54,871 bases of DNA, taken from the IMG/VR virus record IMGVR_UViG_3300031759_000031, positions 1-54,871 of that record. One strand, given 5' to 3'. Under the pieces are notes generated by a model, which saw only the letters and a list, made by a program, of their open reading frames with translations, searched no databases and was not told where the DNA came from. Source of the stretch: a virus. A program made the position numbers and the translations under genes. Shown here piece by piece: positions 23,101 to 32,400 of this stretch (its first letter is position 1; each line of letters opens with the position of its first letter).

Positions 23101-26100
23101 CTTGTTGAATTCACAGTGTCTATACCTGCAAATCTTCTTGATACTAAAGAATACATTACCATCTGTCCAGTTTGTGTAAACGGAGATGGAAAATTTGAGA
23201 TTTTAGTATTGATAGTAATTACATTTAAATTAACAGTAGCAATTTGATAAAACCCATCAAAAGTACTTAGATAAACACCTTGACTATTAATAGTTCCAGT
23301 TTCTCTTACTCCAATGTAAGAACCTGCTGTTAATGGTAAGCTATTCAATGCTGTTATTGTTAGTACTCCGTTACTGTATGCAACAGATGATACTCTGATT
23401 TTTAAATCTGTAAAACGATATATATTCCAACTGTTATTATCAAATGCAGTCCAAATATACTGGCCTTCATCGATTGAAGTAATGGGGTATAACAAATTTC
23501 CTTTACTATCGGTATCGTTAATATTTGATAATGATTTTAAACTAAATTTAACATCTGCTGGATTAATATAACCAGCATCACGCAATAACGGATTATAATT
23601 TGTGTTTACTGGAAATGGATTAGAATTATAGCCGAGTGGTTTTACATATACATCATTAGGTGTTTGTTGATTCACAAAGTCGCTAATATTTTTATTAATA
23701 GAATTTGTTAAAAAATATCCTTGAGGATTATTTCTAAAATCTTTTTGGTCTAACACAAATTCTATATCCTCAAAAGCATTAGTTGCCCCATATCGGCCAA
23801 CACGCAATGCCCACTCTTCATAAAATACTAGACTCTCCGCTTTGTCTTCGCTCAATACTCCAAACAAATGATTCAGCACATTTTGTGTACCTTTATCTCG
23901 AATCATACCTTGATAGAATTTAAATTCGCTGACAGGGTCTTGTATGATATTATCCAGGTACTGTCTTTTTTGATAACCAATTAAATGTTGTGCAAATTTC
24001 TGTTGATCTGTATTAAAATTATCAACGTTAAGACTATAAAAATCTACAAACTGTGTAGCAACATTTGTCCAGTTTGGCAATAGCTGTGCCGATGGTTTAG
24101 ATTTTAATCTGGTCCATTGCTCAGATACAAAATTAATTGTTCCTGCTGTAAAGGCATTAGCACTATAATAGTTTCCTTGATATTCAATGATATCGGCCAT
24201 ATTATAATCTTGCCACGCTTGCCAAGAATCGATCTTAGCGGCATCATACACAAATCCAGGAATATCTAATCCGCCGTACCAGCCTTCGGTTACATACCCT
24301 GACAATTTTAAACGTTCTCTTCTATAACCTGTAGCAGGATTATAAATGATATCATTAAAAATATCTGTATTATTAATTGTCACTACATGTTCATTTTGTA
24401 TCAAATAAAAACTTGCACAATAAATTCCATGTGTACCTCTTGGACTATATGTAACGGTATTTCCAGTTCGATAGCTATCTATATCGTTTGGAGTTAAAGG
24501 CGTACCGTCCACTTTAAATATTTCATAGCTGTTGAACGGATTACTTATACTGTCAACAACTGTCAAATTAGTAATAAAATTGATACCATTGGCACTAGGA
24601 CTTAAACTGATAACACTACTTCCAAGATTGCTTAATCCAGGTAATGCAGTCCATAGATTGTATTCAAACACAGCAGATGCCGGAATATTGTAGTTTGCAC
24701 TATAATAATTGCCGTCGTATCGCACTACAGTTCCGTAACTATAAGGTTGATTTACAGACCAGTCAGACCATTTTTCTTGTCCGTTACTCCAGTTTTGTGT
24801 TGTCCAGAACATGAACTCTCTAGCACTAGTGGACCAATTAGCAACACGGCCAAGATTATTATTGAAATCATCAAATATGAATCCTTGACTTAAAAGATAT
24901 TGTTCATATCCTAATAAAAAGTCTACTACTTCTTGAATAGTAGTTAATTGTGTTCCGTAAGGCAATGTTTGTAAAGATGTGGTATCCCATGCCGATCTGA
25001 AAACAGCAGATACTCCGCCAGTTAACGGAAGAGATGCCAATAATGCGAATGATTGACTATTAAAAGTTTCAGTAGCAACTGTACTAGTTACTGCTCTGTA
25101 ATAAGAATTTCCATATTGCACAATCTGTCCGGCTGTATAAGATTGTCTCGGAGTCCAAGTTACAAAACTTTCTGAAATTCCTCCGACATTGACTGTGATG
25201 CCTGATTCTAAATAATTAAAATAATTAAAATATGGTTGTGTTTTACTATAACCTTTAATTTCAAAACCGGTTGATAATTTTGTAATAATCACACCACTAT
25301 AGGTTATTTTTTGAACAGGGCTAGAACTATTTAAAAATATGTTATAACTTTCTGGAGGAATAAAAACACTACCGGTAGCCAATGGGGTTTTACTTTCTAA
25401 TAGTAAATTAAATTGTGGCTGGTTAGTAAATGCTCCAACTCTATAACTTAATTGAGGAGTTAAATTAGCTAAATTTGCAACATATAAATTATATGAATCT
25501 TGATTATTACTAAAAATAATATTTGAAATAAGATCAACTACATAATTGATTAGTCCAGCTGTTTGTACTCTAGATTTACTAGAATATAAATTAGGAATTT
25601 TTACATCAGCTGGTCGAATACGTAGCCCGGTGTCTTTATAAATTAATTGTCCGGCAATATTTCTTTCAATTCTAAATCGATCTAACAAAATTCCAAAAGT
25701 TTTAGCAGGAGTTAACAACAAAGAAGATACTAACACACTAAATGGATAATAGCTACTGCGTCTCCATGCTGATTCAACTGGTCCCACATCTCCAAATACA
25801 AAGACACTATTTGTATTTTGTAATAATGGTCCGCTGGCCAATCCGCTAGTTGCAGGACTTACTAAGTTTCCAGATTCGTCAACTGGTAAATGATTTATTA
25901 AGAAAGGTCTTGCAAATTTAGATAATTTAATAACAGGCATCCCAGGTTCTTTAACAAGTCCTGCAGAGATATCTTGCCACATAGGTAAATTATCACTAGT
26001 ATAAGGTGCTGGACCATACACACTAACCCACCAATTGGGTTGCTGACTAAATCCTAACATTTCCCATGGGCAAAGATTAGGACGATCGGTATCTAGCATC

Positions 26101-29100
26101 CAGCGATATACACCTCTCCAAAATCCCGGAACAGGGTTACCGTCCGGTGATGTATCAAAAGAATAGTTATAAGTGAATAGATTAGCAACATCAAAATTTA
26201 CAGGTTGAGTAAAATCTACGCCTACTAATCCAACCCAAGAATAGAATGAAGGAGAAAGTACCTCGTTAAATTCGCTTAGGGTGTAAGGAGTAGTTCGGTT
26301 ATATCCTGGAATTATATCTGCGACATCAAAAATTGTAGAATCGTATTTTACTTTAATATTATTAAAAATTCGTGTTTCTAATTCTAATAATACTGCATCT
26401 CTATAGTCGCCATATGCTAACACAATGCTACCGTCGTGCCCTTGTATTACGTTTTGCGGAGATGCTAGTGTTGTATCTAAATAAATTTTAGGAACAAATG
26501 CAGGCCAAATTCCTAATTTAGTAGGAGTTGGCGGAACAAAACTTCCATCTGTATTATCATATTCTACTGTAGTAATTGTATCACCGTTAGTCAACACAAC
26601 AATATCTGTAATGACAATAAATCCTTGACTATTAAATGTATAGTCTTGTCCGTATATTAACTGAGTTTTTATAGCATTAGTTGTATGATAAACACCGACC
26701 GCCTGATTGCTAAGTTTATCCAACGTAAAAACACTAGTTAAAGGATAAGTTTTTATTCTATAATCTACAACTGTAAGATGTGTAGTAATACTTGCACCGT
26801 ATGGCACCATATCACTAAAATAATAAGGAGCAGTATTTGGTTTGTTACCGTTAATAGATTGCATTACTAATTCAACCATAGTAACTGGATCTGTATCTAC
26901 TCCTAAATTACTAGCTGCCGCAATAAAATTACGTTTAAAACTATTATAATCATCCCTTGCTGTTTCAATAGCTTTAATAATATTATTAGATTCGGATGTA
27001 ATATGATATAAACTTAAACTTAAAGGTCCGCTATGTTGTACAAATTTTGTTCCGTATTGTGTTACATTTCCTAAATCTCTTAAATTATCATCTCCCGGGA
27101 ACACTCCAACAAATCCCGTTGGGAGGTTGTCAATAATACTAACAACATGGTCAGTAACTTCTCCCAATGTAAATGTATCAATAATATCATTTAATGGATT
27201 ATTTTGAAGATTCAACGGTATTTCATAATAGCCGTTACTGTTAATTGCTTGCGAACTAAATGCTCTTATTGTTAATACATCTGTTGTAGTAATTGGCGTA
27301 TTCAACACTAATTGTTTGTATTGAGGCGTATCGACTATTGTCCATTCTGAAGGACTAACTCTAAAACTATTAATATAAACTTTAACTACAAGATCTGATA
27401 AGTTTTTTATGTCATCAAAGATGTCAATGTTAAAATTATTTGTTTGTTCAGCACCTTCATAGATACGCACAGCGGCTTGTACTGTTGGTGTGGTACATGT
27501 TTGCCAGCCGTTTACATAACTAGAAACTCCTGCAAAATTAGTTTTTAATAAAAATCCGGTATCAATACCTGTTGTGATAGTAGTCGAATTGTCTTTATAA
27601 TTGAATGTATCTATTGCAAGATTAAAATTAAAAACAATATCTCCAATATTTGCAACATTTAAGTAGCTTAATGGAAATCCTAAAACTGAATCACTTGGGC
27701 CTGATCCTACTTGATAAGAAAACAGTTTAGTTCCTGTAAACGTAGAACCTGGATAAGTGGAAACATCACTAAAACTTATTTCATTATTGTCAAATATATC
27801 AAATAACGGTGGTTGGTTTGAAGTTGTTTTTTGTTGTCCTTCAACCCATGCTGTACCATTATACCAATACATCTGGCTTTGACCTTTAACTCCTTGTAAT
27901 ACTAGTACTGATTGATTCAATTCTGGAGTTGCTACTTGAGTTAACTGTATTTGATTGCGACCTTGAATGTTTACAAAACTTACTTGATATATATTTCCTC
28001 GCACTAAAGGATCGGCATTTGCATTTGTAAACAATATGCGTTGCCCATCGGCTAATGAAATACCATCAATCGTATATCCTAACGACCCTTCAATTACATT
28101 AAAGACATCAGTTGTGTATGTATCAACTAAATCCACATCTGCTATTGATATCGTTCCTGTATTAAATAATTTTAAACCAGCTTCAAATTCAATAATAGGT
28201 CTGTTAGCTCTTGCTGTTTGATCTAATGAAGGAACATCTGTATTATAATTTGCACTAGCTATAATAACATCTTTATGAAACCAACGATTGATCCTAGACC
28301 AAGGATTATGATCAGTACTTGCACGATTAATTACTATATAATCTTTAACATTTGCATAGCCTGTTGAATCATCAAAGGGCAACGAAGCAAATGGTGCAGA
28401 ATCAAATTCGACTGATAAATTGGAAGTATAAGGACTCAATATCTCTAGTAATTTTTCAGAAACTAATTTAATTGCAACGCCAACTCCTTCAACATAATAG
28501 CTACCAATAGCATATTGCGATGGAGCTACATTTCCACCAAAATTTACTTTCATCCCGTTACTTAATGCAGTTCCGTCTGAAAGGGTGTATGTTTGTTTTC
28601 CAATAATTTCTTTATCTACGTCAAGAAATGTATTATCTACAATGTCAAAAATTTCAATGGCGCCGCCTAAATTAATATCAGTTTCGCTTTGATAAAATAT
28701 TAAACTAGGAGCATTAAGCGGTACTGTAAATGTTATTGTTCCTAACTCTACGCTATGATCACTAACTCCTTCTTTATATAGATACCCTTGTTCTATACTA
28801 CGTTCAGTCATAAAACTAAAAGGATTACCCGGGCTTACAATATTAAAATTGTAAGTTTGACCTCTATATAATTTTAATACAGGATTTAAAGTTAGTCCGT
28901 CAGGTGTAAACAAATATTCATTTGTATTACCTTCAGCCTGTATTGCAACATTGTAAGTACTATTCGTACCTAGTTGCTGACCGTAAATTGTAATAGTGTC
29001 AGGGCCGTATGGTAACCAATAGTAATCTTGAAAGTTTACAAATTTGTCCCAATCGATATGAGGATCCCAACTATAGAATTCTTGATTGTTTAATCTGTTA

Positions 29101-29438
29101 TGATTTTTTGTGTTGGCTCCAAACACTCCTAACTGATTGATATAGTCAATATAATCTTTAAAGAATGTAACATTGCCTAACGCATCTGTTACTGTAAATC
29201 CTGGCTCTAATTGATAATTCTGTCTAGTATTATCTGCCGCAGTAACATAAACATCTTTACCAGTTGCGGCTTTTGCATTTTTACGACCAATAAATCCACT
29301 AGTTTTTGTTATTGTACCAGGTTGATATAACTGATCAATCGTCGATTGCAAAAACTTTTTATTTGCAATAGTCTGATAAAAATCAGGAAGAAAATTAACA
29401 CCTAGACCAGTGCCGGTTGGAATATTACTATTGGCCAT
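14112..29438 (-). CDS. Giant 5108-aa virion structural protein
   Basis: A single uninterrupted 15.3-kb frame. It directly follows gp6, with stop and start overlapping (TAATG), the place T4 uses for wedge genes 7, 8 and 10; it may be a wedge or wedge-attached protein, but I see no clear gp7 homology. The N-terminus (NFLPDFYQTIANKKFLQSTI, then YSWDPHIDWDKFVNFQDYYW) resembles very large structural proteins of marine T4-like phages. Around residues 2150-2860 there are beta-propeller-like repeats (FGSSVAFGNNVMYVGAPGH, FGFGIAISDYGNYIAIS). Two copies of a module with YTIxxxGxTDFTxxGA and GSGxGxATT lie near 2400-2450 and 4125-4180, and GSGY-type modules near residues 3260-3310 and 3620-3670. The C-terminus is fibre-like. 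It is probably an extended baseplate or tail structure; size and position are direct, function is inference. Confidence 0.85.
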   Translation of the reverse strand: MANSNIPTGTGLGVNFLPDFYQTIANKKFLQSTIDQLYQPGTITKTSGFIGRKNAKAATGKDVYVTAADNTRQNYQLEPGFTVTDALGNVTFFKDYIDYINQLGVFGANTKNHNRLNNQEFYSWDPHIDWDKFVNFQDYYWLPYGPDTITIYGQQLGTNSTYNVAIQAEGNTNEYLFTPDGLTLNPVLKLYRGQTYNFNIVSPGNPFSFMTERSIEQGYLYKEGVSDHSVELGTITFTVPLNAPSLIFYQSETDINLGGAIEIFDIVDNTFLDVDKEIIGKQTYTLSDGTALSNGMKVNFGGNVAPSQYAIGSYYVEGVGVAIKLVSEKLLEILSPYTSNLSVEFDSAPFASLPFDDSTGYANVKDYIVINRASTDHNPWSRINRWFHKDVIIASANYNTDVPSLDQTARANRPIIEFEAGLKLFNTGTISIADVDLVDTYTTDVFNVIEGSLGYTIDGISLADGQRILFTNANADPLVRGNIYQVSFVNIQGRNQIQLTQVATPELNQSVLVLQGVKGQSQMYWYNGTAWVEGQQKTTSNQPPLFDIFDNNEISFSDVSTYPGSTFTGTKLFSYQVGSGPSDSVLGFPLSYLNVANIGDIVFNFNLAIDTFNYKDNSTTITTGIDTGFLLKTNFAGVSSYVNGWQTCTTPTVQAAVRIYEGAEQTNNFNIDIFDDIKNLSDLVVKVYINSFRVSPSEWTIVDTPQYKQLVLNTPITTTDVLTIRAFSSQAINSNGYYEIPLNLQNNPLNDIIDTFTLGEVTDHVVSIIDNLPTGFVGVFPGDDNLRDLGNVTQYGTKFVQHSGPLSLSLYHITSESNNIIKAIETARDDYNSFKRNFIAAASNLGVDTDPVTMVELVMQSINGNKPNTAPYYFSDMVPYGASITTHLTVVDYRIKTYPLTSVFTLDKLSNQAVGVYHTTNAIKTQLIYGQDYTFNSQGFIVITDIVVLTNGDTITTVEYDNTDGSFVPPTPTKLGIWPAFVPKIYLDTTLASPQNVIQGHDGSIVLAYGDYRDAVLLELETRIFNNIKVKYDSTIFDVADIIPGYNRTTPYTLSEFNEVLSPSFYSWVGLVGVDFTQPVNFDVANLFTYNYSFDTSPDGNPVPGFWRGVYRWMLDTDRPNLCPWEMLGFSQQPNWWVSVYGPAPYTSDNLPMWQDISAGLVKEPGMPVIKLSKFARPFLINHLPVDESGNLVSPATSGLASGPLLQNTNSVFVFGDVGPVESAWRRSSYYPFSVLVSSLLLTPAKTFGILLDRFRIERNIAGQLIYKDTGLRIRPADVKIPNLYSSKSRVQTAGLINYVVDLISNIIFSNNQDSYNLYVANLANLTPQLSYRVGAFTNQPQFNLLLESKTPLATGSVFIPPESYNIFLNSSSPVQKITYSGVIITKLSTGFEIKGYSKTQPYFNYFNYLESGITVNVGGISESFVTWTPRQSYTAGQIVQYGNSYYRAVTSTVATETFNSQSFALLASLPLTGGVSAVFRSAWDTTSLQTLPYGTQLTTIQEVVDFLLGYEQYLLSQGFIFDDFNNNLGRVANWSTSAREFMFWTTQNWSNGQEKWSDWSVNQPYSYGTVVRYDGNYYSANYNIPASAVFEYNLWTALPGLSNLGSSVISLSPSANGINFITNLTVVDSISNPFNSYEIFKVDGTPLTPNDIDSYRTGNTVTYSPRGTHGIYCASFYLIQNEHVVTINNTDIFNDIIYNPATGYRRERLKLSGYVTEGWYGGLDIPGFVYDAAKIDSWQAWQDYNMADIIEYQGNYYSANAFTAGTINFVSEQWTRLKSKPSAQLLPNWTNVATQFVDFYSLNVDNFNTDQQKFAQHLIGYQKRQYLDNIIQDPVSEFKFYQGMIRDKGTQNVLNHLFGVLSEDKAESLVFYEEWALRVGRYGATNAFEDIEFVLDQKDFRNNPQGYFLTNSINKNISDFVNQQTPNDVYVKPLGYNSNPFPVNTNYNPLLRDAGYINPADVKFSLKSLSNINDTDSKGNLLYPITSIDEGQYIWTAFDNNSWNIYRFTDLKIRVSSVAYSNGVLTITALNSLPLTAGSYIGVRETGTINSQGVYLSTFDGFYQIATVNLNVITINTKISNFPSPFTQTGQMVMYSLVSRRFAGIDTVNSTSNTVKLKAGELVWTDDSGAGSWATWKYNPAFSQSSLANISFSANLQFGSVVAMNRKGSVLAVTNGSTGVITTYDKAGTVVPWAQRSTLTAPFMSNPNPLYPIQNTKPTQLSTVLSFSDDGVWLVGGSPTVNRVATSYVGLYNSSNTYTPGSIVSDTNGIFYECLITSNGIAPSSTSLSWQIIPYVPVNSLSGINSTIVGQGAISLYVKDLNNNYSLVDSIISPSPSTNEQFGSSVAFGNNVMYVGAPGHNNGAGRVYQLRYTTVTLASSQYNPVGSEAVNQGVTTSEILKVTAGSFVIGTTYTIYTLGTTDFTTMGATANTVGVTFIATNVGSGSGVATTVIFNNLVQSGQNILVVNSTLGIRAGMIAVSGANGGYTSGQKVDYVLTKFILYSYYSVTNSASYNLSQVLAGMTVTGTNILPDTIVISQGQENLTINGSQQAFSYLIVGSTQDMSTSITQLVINNDVNLTFAVASTNQLSGTSAPIIPLNTLFLDSPVDQNSLPGGTINFVEHTWTYSGHIDPDASLTNPVNFGSALKITADGNTLLVSSSGAVSVYDVSDVNNPDFMQVLVGSDSNFGFGIAISDYGNYIAISDDTQSNTKVQAGGINVYSLVNGQYIFNQALISNNPETNSLFGNKISFMNDSQTIVVYSLYGDTTVSTSFDSSTTTFDRNSTDFLTADNASGRVDIYDRYNSKWIFSESLATENKFGEGYGTGFAVGNNQIAISAPYAMFNNIESGQVYTYTKLSNVFAWTIYNTQVSIPDVSKIKKAFLYNKKLGTLSTYLDVVDPLQGKIPGPAEEEIKYQTFFDPATYSYSDSTVTVNVASSNGIEGWWSDQPVGQLWWDLRTCKFVNNYFADPLYRNTAWNTLAAGASVDIYEWVSYNQLPSVWDSIADTPAGLTAGISGKSLYGNSAYSSTTKYDTVSKTFTNTYYFWVKNKKIIPSVDGRNMSANDVANLIANPSGQDYTCLALTGTNSFSLINASRYLNGTDVALAIEYWTIDKTDQNIHSQWKLISNDPVVDLPNTIEQKWFDSLCGVDQGGRPVPDPSLPVKLRYGIENRPRQGMFVNRVEAIKELIERTNLVLSTYQTTNSRNISALESYDPTPDKILGLWDISYNTEAELKFASIGSFALPSVKPVITNGSITGITIVNAGNGYGYAPYIEITGSGEGAIVKATINALGQITGATIINGGQGYNNNTICTIRSYSVLILSDSTAYGAWSIYSYDPATGIWSRSLSQSYDVRKYWSYTDWYATGFSQFNGPDFKINTFADLFVVNESLSALSDQGIGILVKIINGSSSNWILLEKYASSTSVDWTQSYRIVGIENGTIQFKSSLYSFSGTDVGYDANIFDGGDFDVQASAELRIILNCIKNNILIDDLKQDYLDLFFTNVRYAHSEQPFIDWIFKTSFVRATHKVGTLGQPVNYPIDNLRNFEDYVAEVKPYRTKVREYISDYTGMDTTESAVTDFDLQTTYENGGFTTIQVTDVNGTLQTSNPLIESYPWKFWNDNVGFKVIEIVITNGGSGYTNVPQIIISSPTGSNPVTATADALISNGKVSKITLLNVDQFGASGNGYLFAPTVTINGGLGANGVQAQAVAIIGNGLVRSNLVGMKFDRVNYGYYITNLQQVDTFTAIINRVQYPLTWAPDTRIDQTVVTVNGTPVLRELYTLSKVTSMESGYTQYTGSITFTFNIAVGSTIIVTYHKDISVLTATDRIQYFYNPTTGQLGKDLSQLMTGTDYGGVTVTGLNFNISGGWDDAPYLSDTWDSRDPNFNDYSVQVLANTHVFTLPYTPPNNTNINVYYVKQKTYSYTSDGSTLVYPVDQNLISPSVTITTSALTSGITTTYNSLGSAGFIVKVASTTGMVPGMRIYGQGFLSRQKILRIENSTTLILDSIPDNLSYLRFYNSFGSSGILLQVSSTSKIIPGMLITSTTSVNGVATPAYFLSGQTVVSVVSSTILKISAPPDATPPNDQAIIFSSLPTNGSSLTVSNIAGGNVLTLNSLNGLKVGAVVTNALVTAGSFTPGILYTISSIGSTDFTLIGALANQTGESFTATGVGSGTGTAATVSSFSYDTTITAINTSTNAVTLSQVILTNMLPSTQVTFTEKLQELTDVVLIPGSATLKTAYPVGSTINITGTYSPIRLDDPNFGTAQQTNANAIIKTPVVGTTITPATIGGGGASLSVSFSAVDYGGSASTTSFASTLSGTVIDQSITNVIELPASFTVNTGDRFILRESTSDGSVPTPDTDYDTKLDGGNLAYTTATGLAPDDILLDGDGFVTPTSSPAPEEVVPGQVVDTLAIKVYDQTGTGSANIKVVNYETDGITSTYNIGQQPNSSRAIIVKLNGNIVTYNTDYLINYTTTPNITFINTPTANQLVSIYSVGFSGSNLLDIDYFIGDGTTVDFITRASWNSTVTSLVYVNGVATSVTLFETDTSYEVAGFIGIQFASPPPAGALINYIIVSGLQQTFAITTTQSITPVVGVSAYTLSYPIGNNLPYESNMIVRVGQSILSAPVNSYFTIGGNRLNYTIDPSKAVPQSVTTNNILVYAGNNLLNASSDYSIDPTGITIKINRAIYSQYSGQQLIVSIVANNAYAYNPSTSQITFATVPSGVVEIISSYVQNVLDIQRTTIQYNSSYNITPSSTSYFNYKNIPGGIIKLDRPVIDGNYVWVIKNSTLLSNSIDYILNSDFQSITLAKTLSPTDTVTLITFGNNVVQTSIAYMQFKDMLNRVNYKRLNLNKQTTLAQTLHWNDTTIIVSDASNLDIPSPSNNKPGVVEIRGERIEYFTLTGNTLGQLRRGTLGTGVTKVNPSGTFVQGIGPSETIPYIDTVQTTQITSLGTTTITLPYTVTSANQIEIFVGGQNDLVRLKKQSYKIFDINNAPYSPAGDVSYPADFTVNGTSTITLTNAPAFGTLITVVRTTGTLWDGYDLKQLNQSPSVRAGTSTTSILQGKDTVSTFVKAQPGIWYNGFIQISNSTDPTFDGNNVSLDTGNTTMDQG

Positions 29439-32400
29439 TAACTATTTGCCCCATAATTTGCACTTGTTATTTGTTGAAGATTTGCTGTTGAAGATAATGC
29501 AGTACCTGTAACTGTCTTAAGGTTACTTGGAGTTAGTCCAGATACTACTTGGATATTGCTAAATGTAGCACAGCTTAAGAAAATACTATCACTTGCACAT
29601 GTTATTTCAAATAAACTTCCAAAATACTGACCAGATTGTGTTGGAACTATAACGAAACTAATAATATCCGGTGCTAATTGTTGCATTACATAAGTCGATA
29701 ATTCAGTAAAATAGAATGTATCTCCAAAATTCCAATTTTCTAAAGCAAAGAATTGATTGATAGCTGTTAGAATACGTGCAGTAACATTGGCATTAGATAC
29801 TGCCGAACTAGGATTAATAATAACTTCAAACACAGCTTGAAGACCTGGATCAGCTGCCGCTCCGAACAGTAATGTATAATTTACTGGATGATAGATTATT
29901 TCGTCTGAGATTGATTTAATTATGTTAAGATTTGGTGCTAATAAATTATTCAACTCATCCTGACTTGGGGGCAATGGTTCAGTGCCTGTCGTTCCGCCAT
30001 CCACCCATTGTCTAAATGCAGTATCGTAACTCTTAGTTAAGATATAAACATCTATAATATTACTTGCGCCTGGGTCAATTCTTGAATTATAATCTGCACT
30101 ATGAGTATATTGAAATTTTAATCCGTCGCGGCCGACATAAACTTTATAGTCTAATGTTGGATTTAATATTCCGCTTGCCACGGTATACTGAACTACTATT
30201 TGTGTATCTATAAAATAAAAATACTGTCCGTCAGTCCATTGTGATAACGGATAAGCCAAACTTTGTGAAGCTAAAATTGTAACTGGTCCAGCTCCGCCAA
30301 TCGCAGGATCATTATAGACATATTTGTAATCTTCTTGTCCTTGAGAAATAGAATACTTTTTCTGTACAATATAAGATGTTGGTAATGAAGGGTCAACAAT
30401 ATCTATGAATCCCTGAGGGTTGTCAACACTACCATTGTTTAATGGATCTGCAAAAGTAATTATAACTTTTTTAGGATCAATGTATCCGTCTTGTCCAAAA
30501 TATTCATTTACAACTTGCCATGAGTAATCAGTTGTGAATGCAGATGTCGATAATGGCTGTGTATTAATGCTTAGTACTTTAATGATATCTGAAATTGTTG
30601 AACTTGATACTATATCGTAAATTTTTACACTATCGTCAAAGTAAAATGAAACTTCTGCATCACTTTCAAAAACATATCTTAAAGATCGCTGTGTAATTGT
30701 ATAAGTTTGATTATCTGTTGTAAACAATAAAAACCAGCTAGCATCTAATTGTGTACTAGAAACATCTCCTTGATTTGTTAGACTAAAAGAACCTGTAGTA
30801 TTAAGATTATTTTCAAATATAATTTGCCATGTCTGGGTTGGGCTGTCATATCTCAAACCAAAAGATTGATTATTAAAAATTAAATCAATTATTTGTGTTT
30901 GTACGCTCGAGGTTAATGCTGTTGAAAATGCTGGAATAATTTGTGTTAGTAACGGAGTGGCTGTTATTGCTCCTAAACTATTAAACAAAGTACTTACAGG
31001 TTTACTTAATGTAATTGGACCTTGACCATTAGACAGCGTAGCGGTTGTTCCGTCACCTGACACAGATTCAACTGTCGCCCACAAATAAGTAATACCCCCT
31101 GATGGCAAAACTCCCGAAGCAGGTATAGCAGTTAGTATATTTTTTTGCAAGGTATTAAAATAATATCCGGTCGGTGCTGTAAACTTAATCAAAGCCCCTA
31201 CTCCAAGATACAGTAACGCATTTGATGTATTATTGTATCCAACTGCTAACGGCGTTTGGTCAATTGCACCAACATATCCAGTAGAACTGTTGTTATCAAT
31301 AGTTTTAGAATACCAATTAGCACTAACACTCTTTGAAATAAAGTTAATAAAATTGCTATAAAAGAAATTTCTAATGTTAGGATCTTCTAATATTGGAAGA
31401 ATTTTATTATCAATAACTCCTTGAATATCTGTTTGTGTTACATAGGTAAATGTTGTTCCAGTATTGAATAATTGTTGATATAGTATACCATCATCAGCAA
31501 ATAAATTTGTTGATGAATATTTTCCGGTTGGGTCTGTCAGGTCAAAATATCGACTAATTCCGCTTGATGTTCTATTAATAGCTTTAACTTTTGCCACTTG
31601 TAAACTTGCACTCAACGGACTAATATTATAATCTTCTCCTGTGATCATACGATTTTGTGTGTAGTATGTTTGAGGAGCATTTTGTTTTATGCTTGCATTG
31701 GATTCAGTTGTGGTTGCATTAATTACTGACGTTTTTAAAGATAATGTCAATGTTATAACTTCTGGTGCATTATTAGCAGAGATATAAGGAACAGAAATTG
31801 AAACGTTATTAATATCCGTCGAGTTAATAACGTAAGACAATCCGTTACTAATTCTGTAGTATACTCTAAAAGTACCAAGAGGCATCTGACCAAATATACC
31901 GTCTGCAAAATTTAATATAATAGAATCGTTAGTTTGTGTTGTAACACTATAAATTGTTGTCACATTTTGATTCAAACTGTTGTATATAATATTATTACCG
32001 GTAAGTGCTGGAATCTTTGTCCACAAAACACTTTCATTTCCGTTAGAATCTAATTGCCATAACCAAACATCTGTATTGTTTATATTAGGTGTGTCAATGT
32101 TAATTTGCATGTTAGTACTTGGAGTAGTAACTGTAAATGTTGCATTGTTCAATGTACCTTGCGTGAATCGAAAGAAAAAACCTGTGCCTGGACTACCGGC
32201 GCCGTACCCGTCATCAGTGTAAACACATGCTACTTGATTTCCAATTTTTGGAGTTTCTTCGTATATGTACGTCTGTGCATTAAAAGTTGTACTAGTAATA
32301 TCAAAGTCCATCGATCTGCCAGCTACCGAAGAACTAAAAGAATACACAGGAAGATTTGCGGCTACAGCATTAAATCGATATTGTGCTGTTGGGATATTGT

